Assembly: GCA_026874595.1 (NCBI GenBank)
Contig: CM049307.1
Span: 38,236,862 to 38,300,861, forward strand
Direction of reading: 5' to 3'
Source: Sipunculus nudus
Lineage: Eukaryota; Annelida; Sipuncula; Golfingiida; Sipunculidae
Length of the DNA: 64,000 nucleotides
Position 1 is the stretch's first letter. Every line of letters starts with the position of its first letter. Positions 44,689-57,246 of the stretch are shown here, piece by piece. A model generated the notes under the pieces. It did not search any database. It was not told the origin of the DNA and saw only the letters and a list, made by a program, of their open reading frames with translations. The position numbers and the translations under genes were made by a program.

Positions 44689-46105
44689 CAGGGCTGGTTT
44701 TCTTCCGGAAGAAATGTATTTCCTCCGAGACATTGGAAGAAAGTGGAGGAAATGGGGTTTCCTCCACTTTCTTCCGGAAGTAATGGAAGAAAGTGGAATT
44801 TAGTTGACAGTAAGAGTAATAGTGTGATACACAAAAATCAAAACAGATATTGAACTATTTTTATTTCTTTTGAATAAAATAAAACAATATGACTTTTAAT
44901 CAGTGTACAGGAACAATGCTATGATTAATCAAAATATTATTTTGTCAGTTTTATTCTTAAAGTATTGCCAAAATTGCAGCTGATGGATGTGAAGAAGTAT
45001 GAAGTGTTGCATAGTATGTGTTGACATGTTAATTAACAGAAGATTCTTGTTTAAATGTCTACCTGTTTTCACATGAGGGTTAGAGGATGTTTTCTGTATT
45101 TTTAACTAGTTCTCACCTAATTTGTGTCACTCGGCTTTATTACTTTTGCATGATAGAGAATTACAGATTGATATACTACAATTTTCTCATCTTGTATCTT
45201 AACAGGCAAGTGCATAGCTGCCAGTGTTAATGCAGTGCTGCATACTAACACACTAACTAATGTAGATTCTAAATAGTATGCAAACTGCACTTCCTACAAA
45301 TATAACACAATAGTAATATCCTATGTCATATTACACTATGATTGATCAGTGATCACCAGTTGAACTTATAATAATCACTCATTTAAATTTAGGCATCTCT
45401 CTCTGTAAGTTCTGTTGTTAAGTAGACTAAAATCAGTACCTATCAGTTATCTACATCTAAGTTACCACGAAGCATGCAATAGCAAAACACCAATTTTGTA
45501 GCTCTGCAAACACTATGTCTATTCCTGAGCTTGTTGTGAATTATGCCAAAACTAGAAAATACCTAGAAAATATGAGAAACCCTTTCTCTGTACATGTGTA
45601 TCTGCTCGGTAATAATCTATTATAACAAGGAGCAGTTGGACTGTTCATATAATGGATGAAACCCTGATAATTATGACATGGCTTCCCCATGCACTGCCTC
45701 TCTGAGCAGTCAGGGGTAAATGGAGTGAAGCTGCACTTTTTTAATGTTATCACCTGGTAATCATTGCATGGTCCACTGGACTGAAACCTGTGTCCATTGA
45801 TTTTAAAATATGTCACCTGAACTGACAAACTCAAAACTACAGGAGGCACATTGTCTAACTAAATTAAACTTATAGTCAAACATTCTAAGATAACATTATA
45901 TATTAATATAAACTTTATATTTGCAAATAAGATGGAACAGATTATGTTTAAACAGACATAAAGCTGAAAATTTATTGGATTTATATATTCTCACATGAAA
46001 TTTGAGAGTTTCTTCCGGAAGAAATGGAGGAAACTATTTCCAAGCCAGAAGTTTCTGGAATTTTCCATGGAAGGAACCACCTCTCGGAAGAAATTGCCAA
46101 CCCTG
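44689..46105. mobile_element. 1.4-kb hAT-like non-autonomous transposon
   Basis: The ends are inverted: left CAGGGCTGG then TTTTCTTCCGG, right (reverse) CAGGGTTGGCAATTTCTTCC. An exact 8-bp duplication CTATATTC flanks it (44681-44688 and 46106-46113), the size hAT transposases make. Near both ends is the 16-bp palindrome TTTCTTCCGGAAGAAA (44699-44714 and 46009-46024). Just inside the left end is a perfect 18-bp-arm hairpin (44735-44752 with 44758-44775). No transposase was found; a 102-codon cysteine-containing frame at 45541-45849 (minus) matches nothing I know. Confidence 0.8.
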
Positions 46106-46567
46106 CTATATTCCTCTTCAAGACTAAAAGTTTGTTAACTAGGGTGATCAAATAAAAAAGGTTAAATATGAGTCTCTTTCCTTCATAGTTCTGGCTAGAG
46201 TGATATGAAGTCAGTGGAATATAATGCCAGGCTCACTTTGTCTCAGACCTTTAATTGCACAGTAAGTCTTTCACTTGACCTGAATTAAAAAAATCCTGAC
46301 CAAAACTGTTTTCTCTGAGAATATGCCAAAAATGTACAAAACTCAAACAGTCTCTTTAATGCCACCTAATATTACAGCCTCACAGCAAGCTAGAGCTACT
46401 GATGTTACAGTGAAGAGCGTAACCACTTGCTCAGAAACAGTGTGAAAATGTTTGGTGTATGTTTGTAAAATTCCTGACAAAAACAGCCTTGCTGATTCAT
46501 AACAGAATTAGTTTTCACAAAATGCTGTTTTCATGGTGATCACCTGTGAATTACTTTTATAGTCCTA

Positions 46568-46903
46568 GGCCAAAAAGAATAAAAGGTATGGTTCTCAGGC
46601 ACCACCCGTGTCAAATAAATCCATCGCATTACAATTTTTATTTTTATTTTCAATAGAAACTACCGGTAACCAATTTCGAGCTTTAGCCACTCAGACATTT
46701 CTTTCAAGAAGATAAAATAAAACATTTTTAAAGGTTTCCTTTATATGTAGTGCTTTTACTTGTTTAGCAAAAAAAAATCTGTTATTATCATGCTTTTCCC
46801 TGATCATTTTTGTCGACTAATTAAAAAAAAGGTAGAAAAAAATCTCCAGTCCGCATTGATTTCTGAAAAAAAGTGCCTGAGAACCAAACCTTATTTTTTG
46901 GCC
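46568..46903 (+). mobile_element. Inverted-end element (Harbinger-like MITE), copy 2
   Basis: A 336-bp element with ~34-bp inverted ends: left GGCCAAAAAGAATAAAAGG then TATGGTTCTCAGGCAC; right (reverse) GGCCAAAAAATAAGG then TTTGGTTCTCAGGCAC. Flanked by CTA and TTA. Same family as 11983-12325. Confidence 0.7.
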
Positions 46904-47113
46904 TTATGTACCTGTAGTGAATAATGACAACACCTTATATCACAACAATCACATGTTTTCATGACCTTATCTTTGCTAAGCAAACATAAAGTATCAAAAC
47001 AGCATTTATCAATCATCAAATAAGGTAATTTCAATTCCTGAGCCTCAACCAAATAATGCGAAAGTGGCTTCAAAAGGTGATTATTAATGACAAAAATATA
47101 ACTAGACATTTCT

Positions 47114-49992
47114 TGGCACCGCAGGTGCCAGAGTATCCCCAGACATAGTAGGCCCCCCTCCTACAAGAACAGACCCCCATTTTTAGCAGCATATACTGAC
47201 ACTTGGCACATTTATTGTTTATTCCATCTAACGATCCACAATCTTGTTGAAGATGTTGGTCCTGTGACCTTGATCTTTTTAAAGATGTGTCCTGTGACCT
47301 TGACCTTTGATCTCATAACCCCAAAATCAATTTTGGTCTTGCTTTTCCAATGGGACATATGCAAGTCAAGTTTGAAATCTATACATCAATAAAGCAGGAA
47401 TTATCATCCAGAAACTTATTTTTGGACAGATGGCTCCTGTGACCTTCACCTTTGACCTTGTGACCTCAAAATTGATAGTGTTCTTCCTCTCTTGGCAGGA
47501 GAACTATATGTGCAAGATGAAAGATATGAGATGAAATGTTTGGCTGAAAATGCATCCACATCTTTTTAAAGATGTGTCCTGTGACCTTGACCTTTGACCT
47601 CATGACCCCAAAATCAATTTTGGTCTTACTTTTCCAATGGGACATATACAAGTCAAGTTTGAAATCCATACATCAATAAAAGCAGGAATTATCATCCAGA
47701 AACTAATTTTTGGACATATGGCTCCTGTGACCTTCATCTTTGACCTTGTGACCTCAAAATTGATACAGATCTTCCACTCTTGGCAGGTGAACTATATGTG
47801 CAAGAGGAAAGATCTGAGATGAATTGTTTGGCTGAAAATGCATCCACAATCTTTTTAAAGAGGTTTCCTGTGACCTTGACCTTTGACCTCATGACCCCAA
47901 AATCAATTTGGGTCTTGCTTTTCTAATGGGTCAATAACAAAGCAAAGTTTGAAATCCATACATCAGTAAAAGATGGAATTATCATCCAGAAACTAATTTT
48001 TGGACAGATGGCTCCTGTGACCTTCACCTTTGACCTTGTGACCTCAAAACTGATAGGGTTCTTCCTCTCTTGGCAGGTGAACTATATGTGCAAGATGAAA
48101 GACCTGAGATGAAATGTTTGGCTGAAAATGCATCCACATCTTTTTAAAGATGTGACCTTGACCTTTGACCTCATGACCCCAAAATCAATTTGGGTCTTGC
48201 TTTTCCAATGGGACATATATAAGTCAAGTTTGAAATCCATACATCAATAAAAGCAGGAATTATCATCCAGAAACTAATTTTTGGACATATGGCTCCTGTG
48301 ACCTTCACCTTTGACCTTGTGACCTCAAAATTAATAGGGGTCTTCCACTCTTGGCAGGTGAACTATATGTGCAAGATGAAAGATCTGAGATGAATTGTTT
48401 GGCTGAAAATGCATCCACATTCTTTTTATAGAGGTTTCCTGTGACCTTGACCTTTGACCTCATGACCCCAAATTCAATTCCAGTCTTGCTTTTCCAATGG
48501 GTCAAATACAAGTCAAGTTTGAAATCCAAACATCAATAAAAGAAGGAATTATCATCCAGAAACTAATTTTTGGACAGATGGCTCCTATGACCTTCACCTT
48601 TGACCTTGTGACCTCAAAATTGATAGGGTTCTTCCTCTCTTGGCAGGTGAACTATATGTGCAAGATGAAAGATCTGAGATGAAATGTTTGGCTGAAAATG
48701 CATCCACATCTTTTTAAAGATGTGTCCTGTGACCTTGACCTTTGACCTCATGACCCCAAATTCAATTTGGGTCTTGCTTTTCCAATGGGACATATATAAG
48801 TCAAGTTTGAAATCCATACATCAATAAAAGCAGGAATTATCATCCAGAAACTAATTTTTGGACATATGGCTCCTGTGACCTTCACCTTTGACCTTGTGAC
48901 CTCGAAATTGATAGGGGTCTTCCACTCTTGGCAGGTGAACTATATGTGCAAGATGAAAGATCTGAGATGAATTGTTTGGCTGAAAATGCATCCACAATCT
49001 TTTTAAAGAGGTTTCCTGTGACCTTGACCTTTGACCTCAAAATCAATTTGGGTCTTGCTTTTTCAATGGGACATATATAAGTCAATTTTGAAATCATTAC
49101 ATCAATAAAAGCAGGAATTATCATCCAGAAACTAATTTTTGGACAGATAGCTCCTGTGGCCTTGACCTTTGACCTTGTGACCCCAAAATTTATATGGATC
49201 ATCCATTATTGGCAAGTGAGCTATATATTCAAGATGGAAGACCTGGGATGAAAGTTTGGCTTAAAATGCATCCACAGTATCTTTTAAAATGCCAGTCCAG
49301 TGACCTTGACCTTTGACCTCATGACCCTAGAACCTATAGGGTTCTTACTTTAGTGGTGGGCCATACATAAGTCATGTTTGAATTCCATATGGCTATCAAC
49401 ACTGGAGATATCATAAGAGGTGTTTGATTTTCACCATATATGGCAATATTCAAGGTCAAGGCCACTATCATAGGAAAGGTCATGACCCCAATTTAAATAA
49501 GCATCATCCCATAACCCATACCTATGTATATGCATAATATAAAAGAAATCTGTCCATTAGTTTTTGACTTATAATGCTCACAGTGCTGTAAGGTGGCAAT
49601 TTAGGGGGTATTAAACGGCACAAAAACAAGTAAAGAATAATAGGTGGCGCCACCAGTTTGTGGAACATGACAACCCTATCCATGATCTTCCATCAACTTG
49701 ATTTTGGGATAAATCCATGCAAGATTTCTTGAGATATTAAAGAATTTGTGTGATTTTCCCCAAAATTGGACCTATTCAAGGTCAAGGACACTCTCCTAGT
49801 AAAGGTCATGACCTCATTTAAAATAGGCGTCGTCCTCTTACCCATATCTATACATATACCAAGTTTGGTAAAGTTCCGTGAAATATTTTTTGGGTTATCG
49901 CGCCAACAAGATTCATATGCGGCGGCGGCGGCGGCGGCGGCGGCGGGACCGGTATGAAAACATAGTATCCCCTGACTTTGTCTGGGGATACA
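47114..49992 (+). mobile_element. Composite element E with ~290-bp tandem core and receptor half-sites
   Basis: The left end has a hairpin TGGCACCGCAGGTGCCA (47114-47130) then GTATCCCCAGACATAGT. The right end has a hairpin GTATCCCC...GGGGATAC (49965-49991); read in reverse it starts TGTATCCCCAGACAAAGT, so the termini are inverted. Between them are about seven or eight units of 277-291 bp, anchored by AAATGCATCCACA near 47549, 47840, 48131, 48410, 48700, 48990 and 49267. Each unit holds TGACCTTGACCTTTGACCT and a second TTCACCTTTGACCTTGTGACC cluster. A GGTGGCGCCACC copy is at about 49643 and a (GCG)n run at 49919-49946 near the right end. Frames here (MDFKLDLYMSHWKSKT...) are repeat-derived. 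Confidence 0.65.
49919..49946 (+). repeat. (GCG)n microsatellite
   Basis: About nine GCG triplets inside element E, just before the ACCGGTATGAAAACATAGTA right-end segment. Antisense or sense, it makes poly-Ala in spurious frames. Confidence 0.9.
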
Positions 49993-52439
49993 ATTAACTA
50001 GAAATTTGCATTCTAAGGGGTGCAAGCCTCTGCCAAGTTGGTGGTCCCTATTGTGGTATTCAGTGTCATAAGCCATCCCCAAATCTGCCAAAAGAAACAT
50101 GGCAAATCTTGTCCCTTTTTTCAGCAGACCTGACACATATTTCAAGTTTTATGGAAACCCATAAAACGGTTTTAATTATGCTGATAATATTCAGATAGCC
50201 AAATGCAGAATCCAATGAAACACATCTACCCTCATCACTTAGCTGTTAAATAAGTCTGGAGTTACGCAGTGTAACAGAATCATTGAGTAATTTGTAATAT
50301 CTAATAAGTCAGAATATTTAGTGTGAAGACCATCACAATATTAACTCAGAGCAGTGGCTTAAGTGAAGAAGGCTATTAAAAGAAAATTTCAATTTAATTA
50401 TTGTAATATGATGAAAAATATCTGTAAAACAATAATTTGAAACTTTCATAGTAAAACATTTACACCAAAATAGGTTTTCTCCTTGTTGGTATTTTGCTTG
50501 TCAGTATATTGATAAGATAAAAATTGTATGACATTTAATATGATGAAGATGACAAGAACCTGCTTGTTTGGTGTGTGTATGGTATGGAGGGAGGCAGCAT
50601 TCTGTTCCTATGAAGGATCACTTTCCCATACAGCCAGATACAATGATAGGATCACACATGGTGACACTTGGCAGCAGGAAGCAGTCTGAGTGTGACCATT
50701 TAGGTATCACATCTCACGGAAATCAGAGGCACATTGTTTCCTGTATACAGGGGCATGGGCCAACACAACTACCAAACCTACATCTGTTTTTTTTTGTGTC
50801 TGTGAATATGTATGTGTACTCTGTGTAAAAGTGTTGACTGTGCCTACATTACATTTGATAAGGAGTATTTTGGGGGGTTGGGGTTATTTTGTTTGTTTAG
50901 AGCGTAAAAGTATTTGGTATGCGGGCCTACATTTAGTGGTATAAGGAGTGTCCTGGTGTATTTTTTTGGGTGCGATTTTAATAAGTGCATCACCTATAGA
51001 TGACTATAGGTGTTAAATGCTGATGCAGTTGCCTTTGAAATCACCAGTATTACTTGTTTAAGGGTGTCTAGGACTATATGACAGGCTTAAACAATTTTTT
51101 ATCATAATTTGCACTGAAAACAGAAAAATAAAATCTTATTACAGAAGAAAAATTTGGTGTTTGTTCTTGTTAACCACAGAAGGTCTAAGGAATATTTTTC
51201 AAAAAGGGTTTGTTAAATCAAACTGTCGGACACTTTATTGGAAACAATCTTTAAAGCTGTTAGTTCTTAAATAATATCAATTTTGCAAAATTTATTTATT
51301 TTCAAATCCAAACACATAAAAACATTACCAATGTTTAACATATGTGATCATCCTGTATTCTGAGTATTCATGTATAACCTGGTCTACAGAAGGAAACTGA
51401 TGCAATGTTACTGGATGTCACTTTGAATGAATTGTGCAAAGTGCAACATTTATGTCAAAATGGCATAAACTGCAAGTATATAAGGCAATAACTCGAGCTA
51501 AATAGTTTCATTGACCGGGTTCGGCTCTCAATTGGCATGGCTTCCGCTGCTGGGATCGATGGAGGGGATGTATGCTGCTTCTGCCTCTGTGGTTGTGCTG
51601 TAGCTGTCCTCAGGTCACTGATACGGGTAAAACGGTGGTGATCTGTCGCTTCCTGCTTGGCTTGGTGGCAACACGTCTGTCGGCTGGAAAAGCTCTCAAA
51701 ATTATGCTTGACCACAGCAATCTGTAGCTGTTTAACAAGCAAAAACATCTTCAGTCAGTCAGTCAGCAACATTGAATTTTATATTTTAAGTATTTTTGCA
51801 AGGATGCTTAAGCCACATGGCTAAGCTTACTTTGATTTGCGGCAAAGTAAACTATAGGGTTTGGCCTTTTTTATACTAAGGCTCAATATGACTGAGGGTT
51901 ATTGAGTCTGTCTGATACTGGGTGTGTCTTCTGTTTTATGCATGGGTAGGTAACTTAGTGGAATATGCCTTGATATTATAGGTACAGAGTAGTGTGCAAA
52001 TAGACTTGACTGGCATACTCTAGTGTATGCATTCAGCAAGCCTCAGAGTGCTGGGAGTCTGTTACCGCCCTTGATGACCTATGATTGGACTTTAATACAA
52101 AATGAAAGCATTTGGGAATAATATATAATCCTATGCACACCTAATTATTAATCTGCAAGTGATTAAAAAAATTGAATTAAATGCTAAAAGTCAATTTGAT
52201 CAATAACAAATAAGTTCTGTTCTGTTGTCATTTATACAAATAAATTAAAAAAGTGATATGGTACACATTGATAAATTTTGATTTGTAATGGAATGTAAAC
52301 TTAGATTATTATTGCATCTGCCAGAACAGATGTGTTTGTTTCAGGGGAACTCGTCTGAGACCACTTGACTGATTATTCTGAAACTTGACCCCATAACTGG
52401 GTCACACACTATCTGGTGCCTAACAATTTTGCGTTGACC
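49993..52439. other. Non-coding stretch with one GC-richer block
   Basis: Mostly AT-rich. At 51490-51735 is a GC-richer, non-repetitive block with an open minus-strand frame (see findings). The plus frame 50568-50828 begins at GTG and has no known family. A TCAGTCAGTCAG run is at about 51751. Confidence 0.4.
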
Positions 52440-53371
52440 TCTCCCCTCTGCAGTGTGTCCATCTTTGCGTCTGTTTTCCTTTTTTGCCACATATCTTCGG
52501 ACTCTTTTGATATATTGGGCTGAAATTTTGCAAGAGGGTAGCTCTTGGATAGCTTTATTTCATACACAAATTTTTTAGCGCCACCTGCAACTATTTTTGC
52601 ACAGCGTCCAGCTGTGCATCTGCCCTGGGTTAAAATGACTCATCTCTGCAGTGGTTGGACTTTTCCACCTAAAATTTTACATGAGTATACATCCTGGAAA
52701 GCTTTCTTGATTTTATGATAGGTAGCGCCACCTACATCCATGTTAATGCTGCAGACATCCATGCTAATATCTTAAGACTGGTAAAAATTGTGGAGCCACC
52801 TATAAACATTTTTGCACAGTGTCCTTCTTTTTGTCTGTTGTGGGATTAAATCACTCATATCTCATCAGTGGTTTGACTTGACTACCTAAAATTATGCATA
52901 TGAATACATCTTGGATAGCTTTCTTAATTTTGTGGCAGGTAGCGCCATCTACGTTCACATTTCCGCTGCAGACATTCATGCTTATATCTCAAGACTAGTT
53001 TGACCTATCAGCCTGAAATCTTGCATGAGTATAGATCTTACATAGCTCTATATCTTTCACAAATTTGGTGGCCCAATTTACAACCATTTTTGCGTTGGGT
53101 CCATTTGTTCAACTGCCTAGGGTAAAAATCACTCCTATTTAGCAGTGGTTTGACTTATCCACTTGAAATTTTGCATATGTATACATCTTGGATAGCTTTC
53201 TCTTTCAAATAACAGGTGGTTAACCTACAATCATGTTAAGTGGCAGACATCTTTGCTAATATGCAACATATCACCCTTTTTTTCCCCTGCCATTCAATCC
53301 ATGCCTCACTTCACCGTCCCACTCTGATTTTGGCAGATACATGTAGTTGCTTATTGACTACACATATTCTA
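52440..53371 (-). mobile_element. Composite tandem-core element D (minus, truncated)
   Basis: Read on the minus strand from 53371, the 5' segment TTAGAATATGTGTAGTCAAT matches elements A-C. About three core units follow, with GGTAGCGCCACC-type palindromes (for example near 52560 and 52725) and the AAAACCACTGCTAAATAGGA-like phrase. The array fades near 52440; no right-end hairpin was seen. The left boundary is approximate. Confidence 0.6.
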
Positions 53372-53394
53372 ATTTACATATAATAGTGTAGGGG

Positions 53395-53600
53395 CCTTGA
53401 CAGTTAAGGGGTAAGATGCTTGGTGCTCTCTGACCCTGGTTTGATCCTCGCTGTTGCTATGAGAGAGAGAGCTGTAGTTGCCCATGCAAGGCCAGTGGTT
53501 TTCTTTGGTTTCTAGTCTTGATTCTCCACCCCTACAGACAACTGTATGCCACCATCCTCGCCATGGAGAGTGCCACGATTAGTTATAATAACTTTTAAGT
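53395..53600 (+). repeat. Degenerate tRNA-derived SINE
   Basis: GGGGCCTTGACAGTTAAGGG (A-box-like) and GGTTTGATCCTC (B-box-like), followed by a body with GCAAGGCCAGTGGTTTTC and CCACCATCCTCGCCATGG. The layout is that of metazoan tRNA SINEs; it is heavily diverged. Confidence 0.45.
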
Positions 53601-54617
53601 ACAATCCATGTATATAAATAAGTTTATACAATAGTGTTTATTTCAGTTTATATATTCAGATTTATAAACTGAGTTTTTGTTTGCAAGTTTGTATTATAGA
53701 GATTATAAATTGTATGTTTAAATGTCTAGTTAAAGACATGGTGCAATACTGCACTTCTGCTGAGAACCTCATCACACATTTTCTTGATTAGACCAGAGCT
53801 GAGCTACAGAAATTATCTTATAAATGAGGAAGACTTGCCTCATGCTATGTGGGCTGTTCTAAATTTGGACTCTTGACAGATAAGGGAGTTAGAGATATGG
53901 TGTCCACCCACATGGAGATTTAATTAACAAACCTGAGTGTGTAACAACAGTCTCACCTACGGGCAGTCTTGTGATTAACATTAAGTGGGACCACAGGTAC
54001 AAACTCTCATATGAGCCACTGGCCTTTGAAATCCTAACATAAAAAATATTATGAAGAGAACAAGGTCCAATATTGGAGAGCAATTTATTATGTAAACTAA
54101 TTTTTTAGGACTCAGCATTTGCCAAAGGTGAAGAACTGAAGATAATTTTTATATATATGTAATGTATAGACATTACAGTGTTGTAGAATAATGGGTTTAT
54201 TATGGTAGTCTATCAATAGAACTGGTCTTTCTTGATCCCAGGACCACAGAGTTTTTTTTGCACTAGAGAGACACCAGTAGTTAGTAGACTGAACAAGCAG
54301 TTAATCTCTTTAACCATTGAGATATTCACAACATGTTCAAAACATGTTGAATAGTGAAGCTTAGGTATGACTCTCAAAACATGGTTTCCTTAACGATACA
54401 AAATAGTTGAAAATATTCTTTCTCAAATGAACCTTGGATCATGAAGATTAAAATTTTACTTTGTTTATTTTTCAAATTCAGGTGGGTTTTTATCAGCATT
54501 AAATCACATATTTTAAAACTGATCTGCTTGTAGATTAATGATATTCATTCATTCTTTTGAAGTATTCCAGGAGTACCATCATGGTCTTTGATTTTCATGT
54601 TTACTTCAATAATATAT

Positions 54618-54681
<64 letters not shown>

Positions 54682-55832
54682 GCTTGGCAGAACTTTGGAC
54701 TTTGATCATTTACCTGACTGCTTTATTTGTGACATATTCTTCCCAAGGCTGCAGTCCTTAGAAATAAGTTTATAATATAAGTGTGTTATTTCTTATTATC
54801 TGCGTATAAGAAATAACTAAATAAATATATTGTGTTATCTTAGCATTTGATAAAACAGTCAGGTCAGACGTATGCCATGATTAACAACTTAGCTGTTTGG
54901 TACTTTGTTTATTAGCTGATAAGCTCCAGGGTCAGTCAAACGGACAAATTAGACAGCATTTCAGACTTGGCTGTCCAAGGTGAGATCAGAAGAGTGGACA
55001 GTCAATGCAGTGATAATTTAACACTTAGCTTACCTTATAAGGGGAGCCTGATGTAATCTTTGTCATGAGCTTTAATTTGTTAGTTATATCAAATCAGATA
55101 TGTTGAGAATTAGGTATTGAGGTGAAGTAGGTTTGGTGTGGAATAACAGTAGAATATCTGTAGATACAGTAAGTGTAAGGTTGGGTTACAATCAAATATG
55201 TTCCCATTGAGCAGATGATAAGGGGGTGGTGGTGTTGTTAAGGAATCACTGAAGAATCATGCCTGTCTGTCCAGGGTCTGTTGAATACTGTTCTGATAAT
55301 AATGTTAATAACAAACGGGAAACTTAATTGATAGAAAATAAACAGATACAATAAACAATGTTCTTATTGTCTGGTGGTTACATTTAAAGATACCTTAGTA
55401 AAGTTTAACATTTTAATATATTACTTATAAATTGGTTAAAAATAAATGTTTTAATATTATACCTGATTTATCATAATTTCAATTAATTCTAAATATTTTT
55501 ATAGTGCTGGTGGTGTTTATTGACCTTGAATTCTTTTGATGTTTGTTCCTACAATGAATGGCCTACATATAACATTTGTAGAATGTGTTCCATTTGGATT
55601 TTAATGTTGCAGATATAGACTATCACTGTCAGGTAGATATGAAAGTACAAATACAGAACAAATCTAAACATTGCATCTTATCAGGGAAAAAGATCTGGCG
55701 TGATATTTTCTGGCTGTTTGCCTTCATGGAGATAGGGATATCTTGTGACTAAAATATTGGGTTTCACAAAAGTCAAAAGGAAGATTGAGATAAGTGTCAA
55801 ATCAGAACTTTAATCAAAATATTAGATGTTAT
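53601..55832. other. Non-coding stretch
   Basis: AT-rich. The only clear feature is a (TA)n run at about 54620-54680. No exon or RNA gene seen. Confidence 0.5.
54620..54680. repeat. (TA)n microsatellite
   Basis: About 30 uninterrupted TA units. It is self-complementary, and repeat number is likely to be variable. Confidence 0.95.
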
Positions 55833-56223
55833 CAGGGTTATAGCCATGCCAGTCAGAACTGGTCGGTCCATTCGGCACTGGTCGGGAGGGTAGCCAGGAC
55901 AGGCTTCTGCGGATCAGCACAAAAATAACATTTGCAATCCACCAACCAGTATAAAAGATCTTAAAGATAGTAAAATAACCTACTGCCTACCAGCAATGAA
56001 AGTTTGGTTATTAATTACGCCAAACTGCATTAAAAATGTACCTTATAAGTTTATTTTCAAAAATGAACAACCGAGAGCCAAAATAATCATTAAAAAAAGT
56101 TATAACACATAGAACAAGGCAAAGATAGGCGGGGCCCCTGGACCCCTGCCGTTACCACCTCCACTTGCTTTGCAAATGTCCGTAAATTTAGCTGACACTC
56201 AGATTTGTCTAGCTATAACCCAG
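55833..56223. mobile_element. hAT-like MITE (CAGGGTTATAGC ends)
   Basis: 391 bp. Left end CAGGGTTATAGC; right end (reverse) CTGGGTTATAGCTAG. Flanking 8-bp repeats GATGTTAT (55825-55832) and GATGTTTT (56224-56231) match at seven of eight. No coding capacity. Confidence 0.65.
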
Positions 56224-56908
56224 GATGTTTTATTATATAAAATTTACCACAGAACTAAGTATGTATATTTCAGTATATGGTACACAATGTAGATATATTA
56301 TATGAAAATAAAATTATACATTTTTCTTCTGAAATGTTCACTGCCATTTGAATCCTTATACATTCAGTTAACTTCCTGTTAATGATGATTATAAAAATGA
56401 TGTAAAGAATAAATATCATTTCCAAGGTCTATTTGAATCTAACAATTATTACTGCCTTTGCACTAAACCATGAGGTGCAGGGGATTGTGATCTTTATCCC
56501 CACAGAAATAACACCCTACATTAATAACATTGGTCTTTGTCTTCACTTTGTTCTTCGTTATATTTTAAAGATAATTTATTTATTTTATTATTATTTTAAA
56601 TGATAGGTCCATGGTCTGTTGGCGGCACTATCTATTGAAGGAGGATGAAGGTATCCATATGAAAAGAATGATATGCTAATATTAAACCTTCTGGATTTCA
56701 GGTTTTTTATGCATGGTGTTAGGAATAATCCAGATGTCATAATCTGTTGTTAAGATGTTAGAGCGAATCTTTGAAGTTCTACAACAAGATTTCAACAATA
56801 ATGCCATTGAGGCACCAGTGGGGTTTGAACAGGGGAACAGGGGACCTTCATCTTGGAAGTCCCAACGGCTTATCCACACGGCTATGTCCTACCTCTATAA
56901 AGTTATGC

Positions 56909-56993
56909 TGTTGGGCATCATAATAACCCTTAACTATATTTAAAGAAGATAATTTATTTCTTATAGTTAAGGGTTATATGATGCCCAGCAACT
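56909..56993. repeat. Strong hairpin, pre-miRNA sized
   Basis: The left arm TTGGGCATCATAATAACCCT continuing into TAACTATA (56911-56938) pairs with the right arm 56962-56991 over about 28 bp with one or two small bulges. The loop is ~23 nt. It is either a foldback element or a small-RNA precursor; nothing in the sequence decides. Confidence 0.6.
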
Positions 56994-57246
56994 GAAATCA
57001 TATATATTTGTGATACTGCACCATATTTTTCTTGTTAACAGACCTAGTCTATGATAATTGAATACATTTGTAGAACATTAATGATGGCAAAATTATCATT
57101 CAGTTCACATTTTTATATGTATCATATGACTGTTCTTGTGTATGCTGTGACCACATGACATCCTGTTGCTGGCTATTTTTCATATCTGTTTATAGACTGC
57201 TGCTCTATCAAACTATCAGTATCAGTATATTACTAATACTATATAT

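Noticed and set aside
47466-49202. Repeated frames reading MDFKLDLYMSHWKSKT
   Set aside because: Each is the same segment of the ~290-bp tandem unit in element E; not genes.
47114-49992. Element E as a CRISPR-like or regulatory RNA array
   Set aside because: Units are ~290 bp with no short repeat/unique spacer pattern; it is an ordinary tandem array in a eukaryotic element.
49693-50145. 150-codon minus-strand frame with poly-Ala
   Set aside because: Poly-Ala comes from the (GCG)n run; the rest is repeat-end sequence.
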